From: DSNY01 sp016861185
Lineage (GTDB): Bacteria > Pseudomonadota > Gammaproteobacteria > Burkholderiales > Burkholderiaceae_F
NCBI GenBank assembly: GCA_030263275.1
Contig: SZOR01000006.1
Span: forward strand, 9,402-73,401
Direction of reading: 5' to 3'
DNA: 64,000 nt
Shown here piece by piece: positions 25,688 to 33,870 of this stretch. Both the position numbers and the translations under genes were made by a program. Within the stretch, counting starts at the first letter, position 1. Each line of letters begins with the position of its first letter. The notes beneath the pieces are model-generated. The model saw only the letters and a program-made list of their open reading frames with translations. It ran no database searches and was not told where the DNA came from.

Positions 25688-26458
25688 TCAGGGATTCAAC
25701 TGCTGGTAGACGAGCCGCGCCACCGCGGCCAGCGAATCCTTGTCGAGATTGCCGGCGAGCGCATAGCCGAACGGTCCGTCGATCCAGTAGAACACGCGCG
25801 TTTCGCCCGACTGCGAGAAGCGGAACGCCGTGTCGCGGCTGGACGATTCGCGCCGCACGAGCAGCGACAGCCGCCTGCCTTGCGCGTTCTCGTACATCAG
25901 CAGCGCTACCGGCGCATTGCCGACTTCGCCGGCAGCGGGCAGCAGGCGGCCGCCGAGCAACTGGTAACCGGCCGCCGCGAGCGAAGGCGCGCGCAGCGGC
26001 GCGCCGAGCCGCTTCGACAGCCAGCCGACGAGGTGCTGCTCCTCGGCGGCGGCGACCTCGACCGGATGACGCACCTCGGGCACATAGGCAGCGTGCGCGA
26101 GCACGGCCTGATGCGCGATGCCCGGCGCCGCGGGCGCCACGCCACGGCCGAACTGCCCGCGCGCGACGTAACCGATCGCGATGCCAAGCGCGAGCGTGGC
26201 GGCAAAACCGCCGAGACTGCGCCAGAAGCGCGCGGCGTTGGCCGCCGCCGGCCGCGCACCGACCCGCAGCGCGTGCGGCTCGTCGAGCACCGGATCGAAC
26301 AGCCGGTGCAGCGCCTGATTCTGTGCGATGTAGGCGCGCACGCGCGCGGCCTCGTCGGGATGCGCGGCCAGATAGGCCTCGACGGCGCGGCGCTCGTCCG
26401 CGTCGAGCGCGCCGTCGACGTAGGCGTGCAGCTTCTCTTCGTTGAGCGCGTCCGTCAT
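25688..26458 (-). CDS. Transmembrane anti-sigma factor
   Basis: 256 residues. The N-terminal ~55 residues form a zinc-less anti-sigma helix bundle with the family block LHAYVDGALDADERRAVEAYL. A single membrane helix follows (~residues 83-102), then a ~150-residue periplasmic domain with GYQLLGGRLLPA and FYWIDGPFGYALAG, as in RskA/ChrR-unlike betaproteobacterial anti-sigmas. The start shares a base with the sigma factor stop (TGATG). It should hold the ECF sigma at the membrane until an envelope signal releases it. The signal is unknown. Confidence 0.88.
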   Translation of the reverse strand: MTDALNEEKLHAYVDGALDADERRAVEAYLAAHPDEAARVRAYIAQNQALHRLFDPVLDEPHALRVGARPAAANAARFWRSLGGFAATLALGIAIGYVARGQFGRGVAPAAPGIAHQAVLAHAAYVPEVRHPVEVAAAEEQHLVGWLSKRLGAPLRAPSLAAAGYQLLGGRLLPAAGEVGNAPVALLMYENAQGRRLSLLVRRESSSRDTAFRFSQSGETRVFYWIDGPFGYALAGNLDKDSLAAVARLVYQQLNP

Positions 26459-26997
26459 CACTTCACCCGGCGCAGGCTTTGTCGTCCCGCACCCCCTTCG
26501 TCCAGCAGTTGCCGCAGGCGTTCGCGCGCGCGCGACAGTCGCGACATCACCGTGCCGATCGGCACGTCCAGCGCCTGCGCCGCTTCCGCGTAGGAGAGCT
26601 GCTCCAGCCCGACGAGCAGCAGCACCTCGCGCTGCTCGTCCGGCAGGCGGCGTAACGCCGCCTGCAGGTCGCTCAGCGCGGCGTCGGTTTCCGCGCTGGC
26701 CCCGGCCAAGGCCGGCTCCGGACGCGCGGCGGCGAGTTCGTCGAGCGAGTCGAACTGCCGCGTGCGTTTCACGCCGTTGATGAACACGTTATGCATCACC
26801 GCGAACAGCCATGCGCGCAGTTTCCCGTCCGGACTGCCGGCCTGCTCGCGCCACAAGTCGCGCTTGATCCAGGCGCGCTCCAGCGTGTCCTGCGTCAGAT
26901 CGTCGGCCGCCTCGCGCGATCCGGTCAGCGCGCGCGCGTAGCGGCGCAGGCGCGGGATGTGCGCCTGAAGCTGCTCCGCGGTGAATCCACTGCTCAT
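26458..26997 (-). CDS. ECF-type RNA polymerase sigma factor
   Basis: 179 residues. The sigma2 region is RLRRYARALTGSREAADDLTQDTLERAW (~17-44). The sigma4 region includes LRRLPDEQREVLLLVGLEQLSYAEAAQAL and the recognition helix IGTVMSRLSRARERLRQLL. It is cotranscribed and translationally coupled with the anti-sigma gene. Target promoters cannot be told from this window. Confidence 0.94.
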   Translation of the reverse strand: MSSGFTAEQLQAHIPRLRRYARALTGSREAADDLTQDTLERAWIKRDLWREQAGSPDGKLRAWLFAVMHNVFINGVKRTRQFDSLDELAAARPEPALAGASAETDAALSDLQAALRRLPDEQREVLLLVGLEQLSYAEAAQALDVPIGTVMSRLSRARERLRQLLDEGGAGRQSLRRVK

Positions 26998-27081
26998 CGG
27001 CGCGCGCGCCTCGTCCGCGGCGAGACCGGGAACACGGCGATCAACAGAGCGCCGCCGTCCGTTATTCCTGCAGCCGACAAC

Positions 27082-29088
27082 TCAGATCTCCTGCGGGTCG
27101 ACCTCGATCTGCCAGCGCGCGCGCGGCGCGCCCTTGGGCGGGTCCTCGCGCAGGTCCTGCAGCCAGCGCTTCAGGAAACTCTGCAGCGCGGGGCGCCGGT
27201 CGGCTTCGACCAGCAGCTGCGCACGATGCATGCCGGCCACGCGCGCCAGCGGCATCGGCACGGGATCGTACAGCCGAACGCCCGCTTCGTCGCCCGCGGC
27301 GGCGCGCGCCGCAGCGAGGAAGGCGAGCGCGTCGTCGAGCCGGCGCGCTTCGGCGCGCAGCAGCGCCTGGTGCACGAAAGGCGGCATCGCCGCGGCGCGC
27401 CGCTCTTCGAGCTGCCGATCGGCGAACGCGGCGAAGTCGAAGCGCGCGAACGCGGCGAACAGCGGATGCGAAGGGAAACGCGTCTGCACCAGCACGCGGC
27501 TGGCCTGCCCGCCGCGGCCGGCACGGCCGCCGACCTGCACCAGGGTCGAGAACAGGCGCTCGGGCGCGCGGAAGTCGTGCGAGACGAGCTGGGCGTCGGC
27601 GTTGAGCACGCCGACCAGCGTCACGCGGCGGAAGTCGTGCCCCTTGGCGATCATCTGCGTGCCGACCAGCACGTCGACCTCGCCGGCGTGCACGGCGCCG
27701 AACGCGCTGCTGGCGGCGTCCTTGCGGCGCGTGGAATCGCGGTCGATGCGCGCGATGCGCGCGCCCGGCAACGCCGCGCGCAGCGCCTCTTCGATGCGCT
27801 GCGTGCCCTGGCCGACGCCGCGCAGATCCTGGTTGCCGCAGGTGGGGCAGGCGCGCGGCACCGCGCTCGCCCAGCCGCAGTGATGGCAGCGCAGCGTCGC
27901 ATCGGTCTTGTGGAAGGCGGCGAAGGCGGCGCAACGCGGGCAGTTCGACAGCCAGCCGCAGGCTTCGCACGAGACCACCGGCGCGTAACCGCGCCGGTTG
28001 ATGAACACGAGCGCCTGTTCGCCGCGCGCGAACGCGGCTTCGAGCGCCGCGCGCAGCGGCGGTGCGAGCCCCTGCACCGGCCGCTGCAGGCGCGTGTCGA
28101 TCAGCTCGACCGCGGGCGGCGCGGCGGCGCCATGCGCGCGCTCGGGAAGCTGCAGCAGCGCATACCGGCCGGCACGCGCGTGCGACCACGTCTCGAGCGA
28201 TGGTGTCGCCGAGCCGAGCACGACCGGAGCGTCGACGAGCTGACCGCGCTTGAGCGCCAGGTCGCGCGCCGAGTAGCGCACCCCGTCGCCGGCTTTGAAC
28301 GACGCGTCGTGCTCCTCGTCGACGACGACGATGCGCAAGCGCGGCAGCGGCGCGAACACCGCGAGCCGCGTGCCGACGACGATGCGCGCACGGCCTTCGT
28401 GCGCGGCGAGCCACGCGGCCGTGCGTTCGCCGTCGGCCATGCCGCTGTGCAGGGGAGCGATCGTCTCGCCGGGAAAGCGCTGCCGCAGCCGCGCCTGCAA
28501 CTGCGGCGTCAGGTTGATCTCGGGCACCAGCAGCAATGCCTGCGCCTGCGGGTCCGCGGCGAGCTTGCGCGCGATCGCCTCCAGGTACACCTCGGTCTTG
28601 CCGCTGCCGGTGACGCCGAACAGCAGGAAGGCGCGAAAGGCGGACGCGGCGTCGATCGCGGCGACCGCGGCGCGCTGCGCTTCGTTCAATTGGGGGACGA
28701 CGGGCGCCACGCCGGATGCGGCGAACGCCGCATCCGAGCGCAGGCGCTTGAGCGTTGAAGCGAAGCGCGGCCCGGGCGGCGCGCGCAGCGTCGGCGGCAG
28801 TGACGGGATCGCCGCTTCGCCCCAGGCGTGCTGGTAGTACTCCGCGGCGAAGCGCGTCAGCGCCAGCCAGTCGGTCGACAGCGGATCGATCTCGTCGAGC
28901 ACGCGCCTGATCGGCCGTAGCCGCGCCGGATCGAGCGCGCTGTGCGTCGAAGTCGCGACGATGACGCCGATGCGCTCGCGCCGCCCGACCGGAACGACGC
29001 ACAAGCGCCCGGCCACTGCGCCGTCGCACTCGATCGAGTAATCGAGCGGCTGCGCAATCGGCACGTCAACGATGACCTGCGCGTACAT
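27082..29088 (-). CDS. priA: Primosomal replication restart helicase PriA
   Basis: 668 residues. The N-terminal DNA-binding domain is followed by helicase motifs: Walker A GVTGSGKTE, motif II DEEHD (normal for PriA) and motif III LGSATPSLE. The zinc-binding region has eight Cys (CEACGWLSNCPRC and CHHCGW...CPTCG). Motifs V/VI are GTQMIAKGHDF and QVGGRAGRGG. PriA reloads the replisome at stalled forks. The ATG at MYAQV is preferred over an upstream in-frame codon because family members begin there. It lies back-to-back with a 368-bp spacer before hemE. Confidence 0.97.
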   Translation of the reverse strand: MYAQVIVDVPIAQPLDYSIECDGAVAGRLCVVPVGRRERIGVIVATSTHSALDPARLRPIRRVLDEIDPLSTDWLALTRFAAEYYQHAWGEAAIPSLPPTLRAPPGPRFASTLKRLRSDAAFAASGVAPVVPQLNEAQRAAVAAIDAASAFRAFLLFGVTGSGKTEVYLEAIARKLAADPQAQALLLVPEINLTPQLQARLRQRFPGETIAPLHSGMADGERTAAWLAAHEGRARIVVGTRLAVFAPLPRLRIVVVDEEHDASFKAGDGVRYSARDLALKRGQLVDAPVVLGSATPSLETWSHARAGRYALLQLPERAHGAAAPPAVELIDTRLQRPVQGLAPPLRAALEAAFARGEQALVFINRRGYAPVVSCEACGWLSNCPRCAAFAAFHKTDATLRCHHCGWASAVPRACPTCGNQDLRGVGQGTQRIEEALRAALPGARIARIDRDSTRRKDAASSAFGAVHAGEVDVLVGTQMIAKGHDFRRVTLVGVLNADAQLVSHDFRAPERLFSTLVQVGGRAGRGGQASRVLVQTRFPSHPLFAAFARFDFAAFADRQLEERRAAAMPPFVHQALLRAEARRLDDALAFLAAARAAAGDEAGVRLYDPVPMPLARVAGMHRAQLLVEADRRPALQSFLKRWLQDLREDPPKGAPRARWQIEVDPQEI

Positions 29089-29184
29089 GCTTCGTCGTGC
29101 CCGGCGCGCGCCCAAACTTGATTGCGCGTCGAAATGGCATTGCTAAGTACATGATTTTTCGATCGCCCGCGCACCCGAGTGAGC

Positions 29185-29206
29185 TTGTGGACAACTTTGT
29201 GGACAA
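29185..29206. repeat. Tandem TTGTGGACAA direct repeat (DnaA-box-like)
   Basis: Two perfect 10-bp copies at 29185-29194 and 29197-29206, a 12-bp period, about 100 bp upstream of the priA start. The unit resembles the reverse complement of a DnaA box (TTWTNCACA) with one mismatch. Confidence 0.7.
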
Positions 29207-29327
29207 TGCCCTGACGTTTCCCGTAAAGCCGCGTCGGAGCGTGAGTTTGCTGGGATGCCCGATTCTTCAGCGCCCGCTGAAAATCTTACGAATCAACGGC
29301 TTAGCCAACAGAGCGAGGGTTTTCAGG

Positions 29328-29399
29328 GGTGCGCACCGCGCCAAGCCGCATGAAATCGGGATGGACGCAATTTTGTGAATAAGTCAAGCGGTGCGCACC
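29328..29399. repeat. Paired 10-bp palindromes GGTGCGCACC
   Basis: Two identical perfect palindromes at 29328-29337 and 29390-29399, with centres 62 bp apart (about six helical turns). They lie 58-130 bp beyond the hemE stop codon and upstream of priA. They could be operator half-sites for a dimeric regulator. Confidence 0.6.
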
Positions 29400-29456
29400 G
29401 GTTCATGCAGCCCGCATCGGGGCAAGACCGACGCGGCTCGCGCCAGCCGCATGCGG

Positions 29457-30539
29457 TCAGAGCCGCAACTGGCGGCTCTGCTCGTGGACCGCGTCGACCA
29501 GCACGGCTACGGCCTCGGGCGGCGTGAACTGCGAGATGCCGTGGCCCAGATTGAAGACATGGCCCGCCCAGGTGCCGTCTGGATTGCGCGGATCGCCGAA
29601 AGACCGCAGCACTTTCGCCACCTCGCCACGAAGCGTGTCTTCACCTCCGAACAGCGCCATGGGGTCGAGATTGCCCTGCAGCGCGCAGCGTGCGCCGATG
29701 CGTGCACGGGCCTGCCCGAGGTTGACGGTCCAGTCGAGTCCAACCGCGTCCGCACCGATTTCAGCGATCTCCTCGAGCCACGGCCCGCCGCCCTTCGTGA
29801 AGACGATGACCGGTATGCGCTCTCCTTCGTGCTCGCGCTGCAGCCGTCCAAGCACTTGGCGCATGTAGGCGAGCGAGAATCGCTGGAACGCGCCGTCGGC
29901 AAGTACGCCGCCCCAGGTGTCGAAGATCATCACCGCCTGCGCGCCGGCACGGATCTGCGCGTTCAGGTAGTCGGCGACGGCCTGCGCGTTGACCGCGAGG
30001 ATCCGGTGCAGCAGGTCCGGACGCGCGTACAACATCGTCTTGACGATGCGGAAATCGTCGGAGCCGCCGCCTTCGACCATGTAGCAGGCGAGCGTCCACG
30101 GACTGCCGGAAAAGCCGATCAGCGGGACGCGGCCGGCGAGCGCCTTGCGGATCTCGCGCACGGCGTCCATCACGTAACCGAGGGACAGCTCGGGGTCGGG
30201 CGCGGCCAGCGCGGCCACGTCGTTTTCGTGGCGCAGAGGCCGCTCGAACTTCGGCCCCTCGCCTTCGGCGAAGTACAGGCCGAGCCCCATCGCGTCGGGG
30301 ACGGTCAGGATGTCGGAGAACAGGATCGCTGCGTCGAGCGCATAGCGGTCGATCGGCTGCAGCGTGACCTCAGCGGCGTAGGCGGGCGACTTGGCCAGCC
30401 CGAGGAAGCTGCCGGCGCGGCTGCGCGTCGCGTTGTATTCGGGCAGATAGCGTCCGGCTTGACGCATCAGCCACACGGGGGTGTAGTCCGTCGGCTGTCT
30501 GAGCAGCGCACGCAGGAAGGTGTCGTTTCGTGGTTTCAC
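29457..30539 (-). CDS. hemE: Uroporphyrinogen decarboxylase HemE
   Basis: 360 residues from a GTG start, full family length. It opens with TPVWLMRQAGRYLPEYN, the conserved active-site region, and contains GFSGSPWTLACYMVEG, IFDTWGG and the C-terminal FNLGHGI motif. It decarboxylates uroporphyrinogen III to coproporphyrinogen III in heme synthesis. The start codon lies inside the first codons of the divergent DUF167 gene, and I see no clear Shine-Dalgarno. Confidence 0.96.
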   Translation of the reverse strand: MKPRNDTFLRALLRQPTDYTPVWLMRQAGRYLPEYNATRSRAGSFLGLAKSPAYAAEVTLQPIDRYALDAAILFSDILTVPDAMGLGLYFAEGEGPKFERPLRHENDVAALAAPDPELSLGYVMDAVREIRKALAGRVPLIGFSGSPWTLACYMVEGGGSDDFRIVKTMLYARPDLLHRILAVNAQAVADYLNAQIRAGAQAVMIFDTWGGVLADGAFQRFSLAYMRQVLGRLQREHEGERIPVIVFTKGGGPWLEEIAEIGADAVGLDWTVNLGQARARIGARCALQGNLDPMALFGGEDTLRGEVAKVLRSFGDPRNPDGTWAGHVFNLGHGISQFTPPEAVAVLVDAVHEQSRQLRL

Positions 30540-30901
30540 GCCGGAGCAGCGGGACGGTCGGAGCGGCGGATTCTCGCACGCTAGCCGCGGCCGACCTGCC
30601 TGGCTGGCTCGCCGCCGTTTCCGGCGGCGCCGTGGTCGCATTGCACATCCAGCCGGGCGCGCGGCGCAGCGCCGTGGTCGGCGTCCACGCGGGCCGGCTG
30701 AAACTGGCGTTGCAGGCACCGCCCGTCGAGGGCCGCGCCAACGAGGCGCTCGTCGCCTACCTCGCTGCGGTGCTGCGGATCCCGCGGCGGCAGGTGCTGC
30801 TCGTAGCCGGCAAGCACAGCCGCGCCAAGCGCGTCGAACTACGCGGCGTCGATCCGGCCGGAGTGGCACGGGCGCTCGCTCCGTCCGGCGACGGCGAATG
30901 A
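30530..30901 (+). CDS. DUF167 / YggU family protein
   Basis: 123 residues. The conserved core is ALHIQPGARRSAVVGVHAGRLKL, then PPVEGRANEALVAYLA and LLVAGKHSRAKRVEL, which covers the whole YggU fold (~95 residues). Function is unknown. The GTG at the frame's start overlaps the divergent hemE start by 10 bp; family members usually begin ~25 residues later, so the true start may be downstream. It ends at a strong bidirectional terminator. Confidence 0.85.
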   Translation: MVSRRSSGTVGAADSRTLAAADLPGWLAAVSGGAVVALHIQPGARRSAVVGVHAGRLKLALQAPPVEGRANEALVAYLAAVLRIPRRQVLLVAGKHSRAKRVELRGVDPAGVARALAPSGDGE

Positions 30902-30933
30902 AAAAAGGGGCAGACCGTCGGTCTGCCCCTTTT
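30901..30933. terminator. Bidirectional Rho-independent terminator
   Basis: A perfect 10-bp stem GGGGCAGACC / GGTCTGCCCC with a 3-nt loop, with AAAAAA before and TTTT after. It serves both the DUF167 gene (plus) and the Lys-rich gene (minus), whose ends face each other here. Confidence 0.93.
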
Positions 30934-30955
30934 CGCGGATAAACCCCGCGGCGGA

Positions 30956-31147
30956 TTACTTCTTGGCTTCGGCCTTCTTCTCTTCTTTCTTTTCCTCTTT
31001 CTTGGCGGCGGGCGCGGCGTCTTTCTTCGCCTCGGCCTTGGCGGCCGGCTTGGCCTCCGCCTTCTTCTCTTCTTTCTTGGCGTCCGCGGCGATCGCGGTG
31101 CCGGCCGCGAACAGGGCGGCGATCAAAGCAGCAAGCAGCTTGTTCAT
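30956..31147 (-). CDS. Small secreted Lys/Ala/Glu-rich protein
   Basis: 63 residues. A signal peptide (MNKLLAALIAALFAAGTAIA, cut after AIA) is followed by a 43-residue low-complexity mature chain made only of Lys, Ala, Glu, Pro and one or two Asp, with repeated KKEEKK and AEAK blocks. The ATG has AGGA upstream and a good terminator follows, so the gene looks real. Function is not known. A highly charged periplasmic chain could bind nucleic acid or polyphosphate, but that is a guess. Confidence 0.8.
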   Translation of the reverse strand: MNKLLAALIAALFAAGTAIAADAKKEEKKAEAKPAAKAEAKKDAAPAAKKEEKKEEKKAEAKK

Positions 31148-31372
31148 GTCATTTCCTGATAACGGTGGGTTGATCACAAAGCAGGGCCCGCTCTCCGAAT
31201 CCATGCAACGCCGGCTCGAAGTCGCGGGCCTGCTGCGGCTAACGAATAGCCGGCGCGGAGGTTGACACAAGCTCGGCCGGATGTGGCTCGTCGGGCCCGG
31301 ATCAGCCCGTTTTTCGGGCCCCGGCTGATGCATTTTCGCTACGCGCCAGCCGGCGCTCCGGGGCCCCGGGAG

Positions 31373-33472
31373 CTACAAGGGCCAGTCCAGCCCGATCAGC
31401 CATGCGCGCCCCGGCGCAGGCTCGAAGAAGCGGCTATTGCCCTCGTTGACGATCACGGAGCCGACGTAGCGCTTGTCGAGCACGTTGTCGATGCGCGCGA
31501 ACAGGCGCGGGCGTGCGGCGCCGACTGCGAAGGTCCGCGCCGCCGAAACGGCGAGCAGGCCGTAGCCGGCTGCGCGGTCGGTGTTGCGATCGTTGACGAA
31601 CAGCTCGCTCTGCGCGCGCCATTCGGCGCCGAGATCGGCCCAGCCCGCGCGGTACTTCAGCTCGACGAAAGCGGTCCGCGCGGGAACGCCCGGCAGCTTG
31701 TTGCCCGACGCGACGGGCAGCGTCGGCGTCGCGCACGGCGGCGGGCCGCAGGTCAGGAAATCGGCGTCGAAGCGCGCGTCGATCCAGGCCACGCTGCCGT
31801 AAAGCGACCAGTGCGCCGCCGGCTTCCACTCGAGCGAGACTTCCGCGCCGTCGCGGCGGGTTTCGGCGACGTTGGCGAACGAAGAGCGACCGCCGACGTT
31901 GGTGCGCACGACGATGTCGTCGGTGGTGCGGATCGCGAAGGCGGCCAGCGCGCCGCGCAGCGCCGGGGCGAACGCGAACTTCGCGCCGACTTCGACGTTG
32001 TGACTCCGGCTCGCGCGCAGGCCGGTGTTCAGTCCGGCGCTGCCGTCGGGGCGATACGCGAGCTCGTTGAGCGTGGGCGTTTCGAAGCCGCGGCCGTACG
32101 CGGCGTAGTACGCCACGCGCGGTGTGGCGCGGTAGACGATGCCCGCGGTCGGGTTCGCCGCGCGGTAGTCGGTCGATCCCGAGTCGTCGCCGTTGGCGAG
32201 GAAGCGGTCTTCCGTCCGGAAGCGCACCTGCGGGACGCGCACGCCGGCGAGAAGTCGCCAGCGCTCGCCGGCCTTGAACTCGGTCTGCGCATACACGTCG
32301 GCCGATTCGATGCGGTTGTCCTCTTCGCGGCGCAGCGCGCCAAGGACACCGACCGCCGTCGGCGCGGCCGCGGGGCCGATGAAGTTCTGATAGCCGCGCC
32401 GCTCCTCATCTTCACGCTCGAAGGCCAGCCCGACGCTGGTCGTCCAGGCGCCGCCCTGCCACGTGATGCGCAGGTCGGCCCCGCCGAAGTTGCGATCGAA
32501 GTCGATCACGCCGCCCGGATGATTGATCGGCGTCTGCGTGGCCGGCGGGATCGACTGGAACTGCGTGACGCTGCGGCGCCCCAGCCATGCCGTCGTCGTC
32601 AAGATCGCGGCGTCGCCGAGTTTCGACTCGACGTCGGCGCCGATCGTGCCGTGCCGCGTCGACTTGCGCGTGTTGAACTGCAGCGCGGCGGGCGAGGCCT
32701 GTGTCGGATCGGCTTCGAGTTCGTCGCGCCGCAGCCCGAGCGGATCCTGCGCGTCGGGCATGTCCAGGGCGGCGAGCGATACGCGCGCGCGGCCGAGCGG
32801 CGAATCGAGGAACGCCGTGCGGATCGCGAGCGTGTCGCGCCGCGCGGCGCTGTGCGCGCGCTCGCCCTCGGTCCGGAAGCGGCCCGCGTCGATCGTGAAG
32901 GCGTACGGCGCTTCGCCGCCGACCGCGTTCAAGCCGATGCGCCACGTGCGGTTCGCGCCGAACGCCACCGTCGGCTCGAAGCGCTGCGGCTGCGGCTTCA
33001 GGTCGGTCGTCAGCGCGATCACGCCGCCCGAGGAATTGCCGTACAGCGCCGAGAACGGGCCGCGCAGCACTTCGACGCGTTCGGCCGCGTTCAGCGGGAA
33101 ATGCGACACCTGCCCCTGCCCGTCGGGAAAGGTTGCCGGGATGCCGTCGACGTACAGGCGCACGCCGCGTACCCCGAAGGTCGAGCGGCTGCCGAAGCCG
33201 CGGATCGAGATCTGCAGGTCCTGCGCGTAGTTCTGCCGGTTCAGCACGACGAGCCCCGGCACGCGGCCGAGCGACTCCGACAGATTGACGCGCAGCTGCG
33301 CGTCGCGCAGCGTCTCGCGCTCGACCACGTCGACCGAAGCCGGCACGTCGAGCGGGTTGCGTTCGGTGCGCGTGGCCGTGACGACGACCGGGTCGAGCGC
33401 GGCGGGGGCTTGCGCGTGGACCGGCAACGCGGCGCACAGCGGGGCGAGGACGAGCAGTCTGGTTGAACTCAT
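31373..33472 (-). CDS. TonB-dependent outer-membrane receptor
   Basis: 699 residues. A signal peptide (to ~residue 20) is followed by a TonB-box-like DPVVVTATR, a plug domain (SVDVVERETL; ISIRGFGSRSTFGVRGVRLYVDGIP; VEVLRGPFSALYGNSSGGVI) and a 22-strand-type barrel ending in a terminal aromatic/Leu motif (LIGLDWPL). It is of the FecA/FepA-like siderophore or organic-ligand class; the substrate cannot be told. It is the last of three minus-strand genes after a soluble dehydrogenase and a cytochrome, which suggests import or oxidation of a shared substrate. Confidence 0.9.
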   Translation of the reverse strand: MSSTRLLVLAPLCAALPVHAQAPAALDPVVVTATRTERNPLDVPASVDVVERETLRDAQLRVNLSESLGRVPGLVVLNRQNYAQDLQISIRGFGSRSTFGVRGVRLYVDGIPATFPDGQGQVSHFPLNAAERVEVLRGPFSALYGNSSGGVIALTTDLKPQPQRFEPTVAFGANRTWRIGLNAVGGEAPYAFTIDAGRFRTEGERAHSAARRDTLAIRTAFLDSPLGRARVSLAALDMPDAQDPLGLRRDELEADPTQASPAALQFNTRKSTRHGTIGADVESKLGDAAILTTTAWLGRRSVTQFQSIPPATQTPINHPGGVIDFDRNFGGADLRITWQGGAWTTSVGLAFEREDEERRGYQNFIGPAAAPTAVGVLGALRREEDNRIESADVYAQTEFKAGERWRLLAGVRVPQVRFRTEDRFLANGDDSGSTDYRAANPTAGIVYRATPRVAYYAAYGRGFETPTLNELAYRPDGSAGLNTGLRASRSHNVEVGAKFAFAPALRGALAAFAIRTTDDIVVRTNVGGRSSFANVAETRRDGAEVSLEWKPAAHWSLYGSVAWIDARFDADFLTCGPPPCATPTLPVASGNKLPGVPARTAFVELKYRAGWADLGAEWRAQSELFVNDRNTDRAAGYGLLAVSAARTFAVGAARPRLFARIDNVLDKRYVGSVIVNEGNSRFFEPAPGRAWLIGLDWPL

Positions 33473-33530
33473 CGAGGACGGTATCGAGATCGGGTCAAGC
33501 GCAGGGCCGACCGCATGGCGCGGCAGCGGT

Positions 33531-33866
33531 TCACTGCGGCACGGCCTTCACTTCGATCTGGATGGCGCTGTAGTAGGCGGCGAGGTCGCGAATGTCCTCG
33601 TCGCTCAAGGTCTTGACGGCGACCGACATCACCTCGTTGCGGCGTTCGCCGCCGCGGTACGCGCGCAGCGCGCGCTCCAGATAGGGCGCAGGTTGCGCAG
33701 CGAGATGCGGCGCGTCCGGCAGCTTGGCCAGCCCGTCGAGACCATGGCAGGTCTGGCAGGCGATTGCCTTGCGGCGGCCGGCGGCGACGTCCTGTGCCGC
33801 GGACGGAATCGCGGCAAACGCCGCCGCCGCGACGAGCGCGGCGGCGGCGAACGGGCGCGGACTCAT
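33531..33866 (-). CDS. Periplasmic monoheme cytochrome c (c553/c4-type domain)
   Basis: 111 residues. A signal peptide (to ~residue 24, SAAQ) is followed by one heme site CQTCHG (37-42) and a C-terminal region with NEVMSVAVKTLSDEDIRDLAAYYS, where Met supplies the sixth ligand. It starts 4 bp after the stop of the sorbosone-dehydrogenase-like gene and is the likely electron acceptor for it. Confidence 0.9.
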   Translation of the reverse strand: MSPRPFAAAALVAAAAFAAIPSAAQDVAAGRRKAIACQTCHGLDGLAKLPDAPHLAAQPAPYLERALRAYRGGERRNEVMSVAVKTLSDEDIRDLAAYYSAIQIEVKAVPQ

Positions 33867-33870
33867 CCGC

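Larger units (their letters stand above)
29089..29456. other. 368-bp spacer between hemE and priA
   Basis: No gene is recognised. The segment is less GC-rich than its surroundings. It holds a tandem of TTGTGGACAA (29185-29206) and two identical 10-bp palindromes (29328 and 29390), listed separately. The priA promoter is expected here. Confidence 0.6.

Noticed and set aside
26791..28758. 655-residue plus-strand open frame over priA
   Set aside because: Antisense shadow of priA; composition is typical of reverse-frame GC-rich sequence.
29185..29206. Replication origin in the priA-hemE spacer
   Set aside because: Only two near-DnaA boxes, no AT-rich unwinding region, and no dnaA/dnaN nearby.
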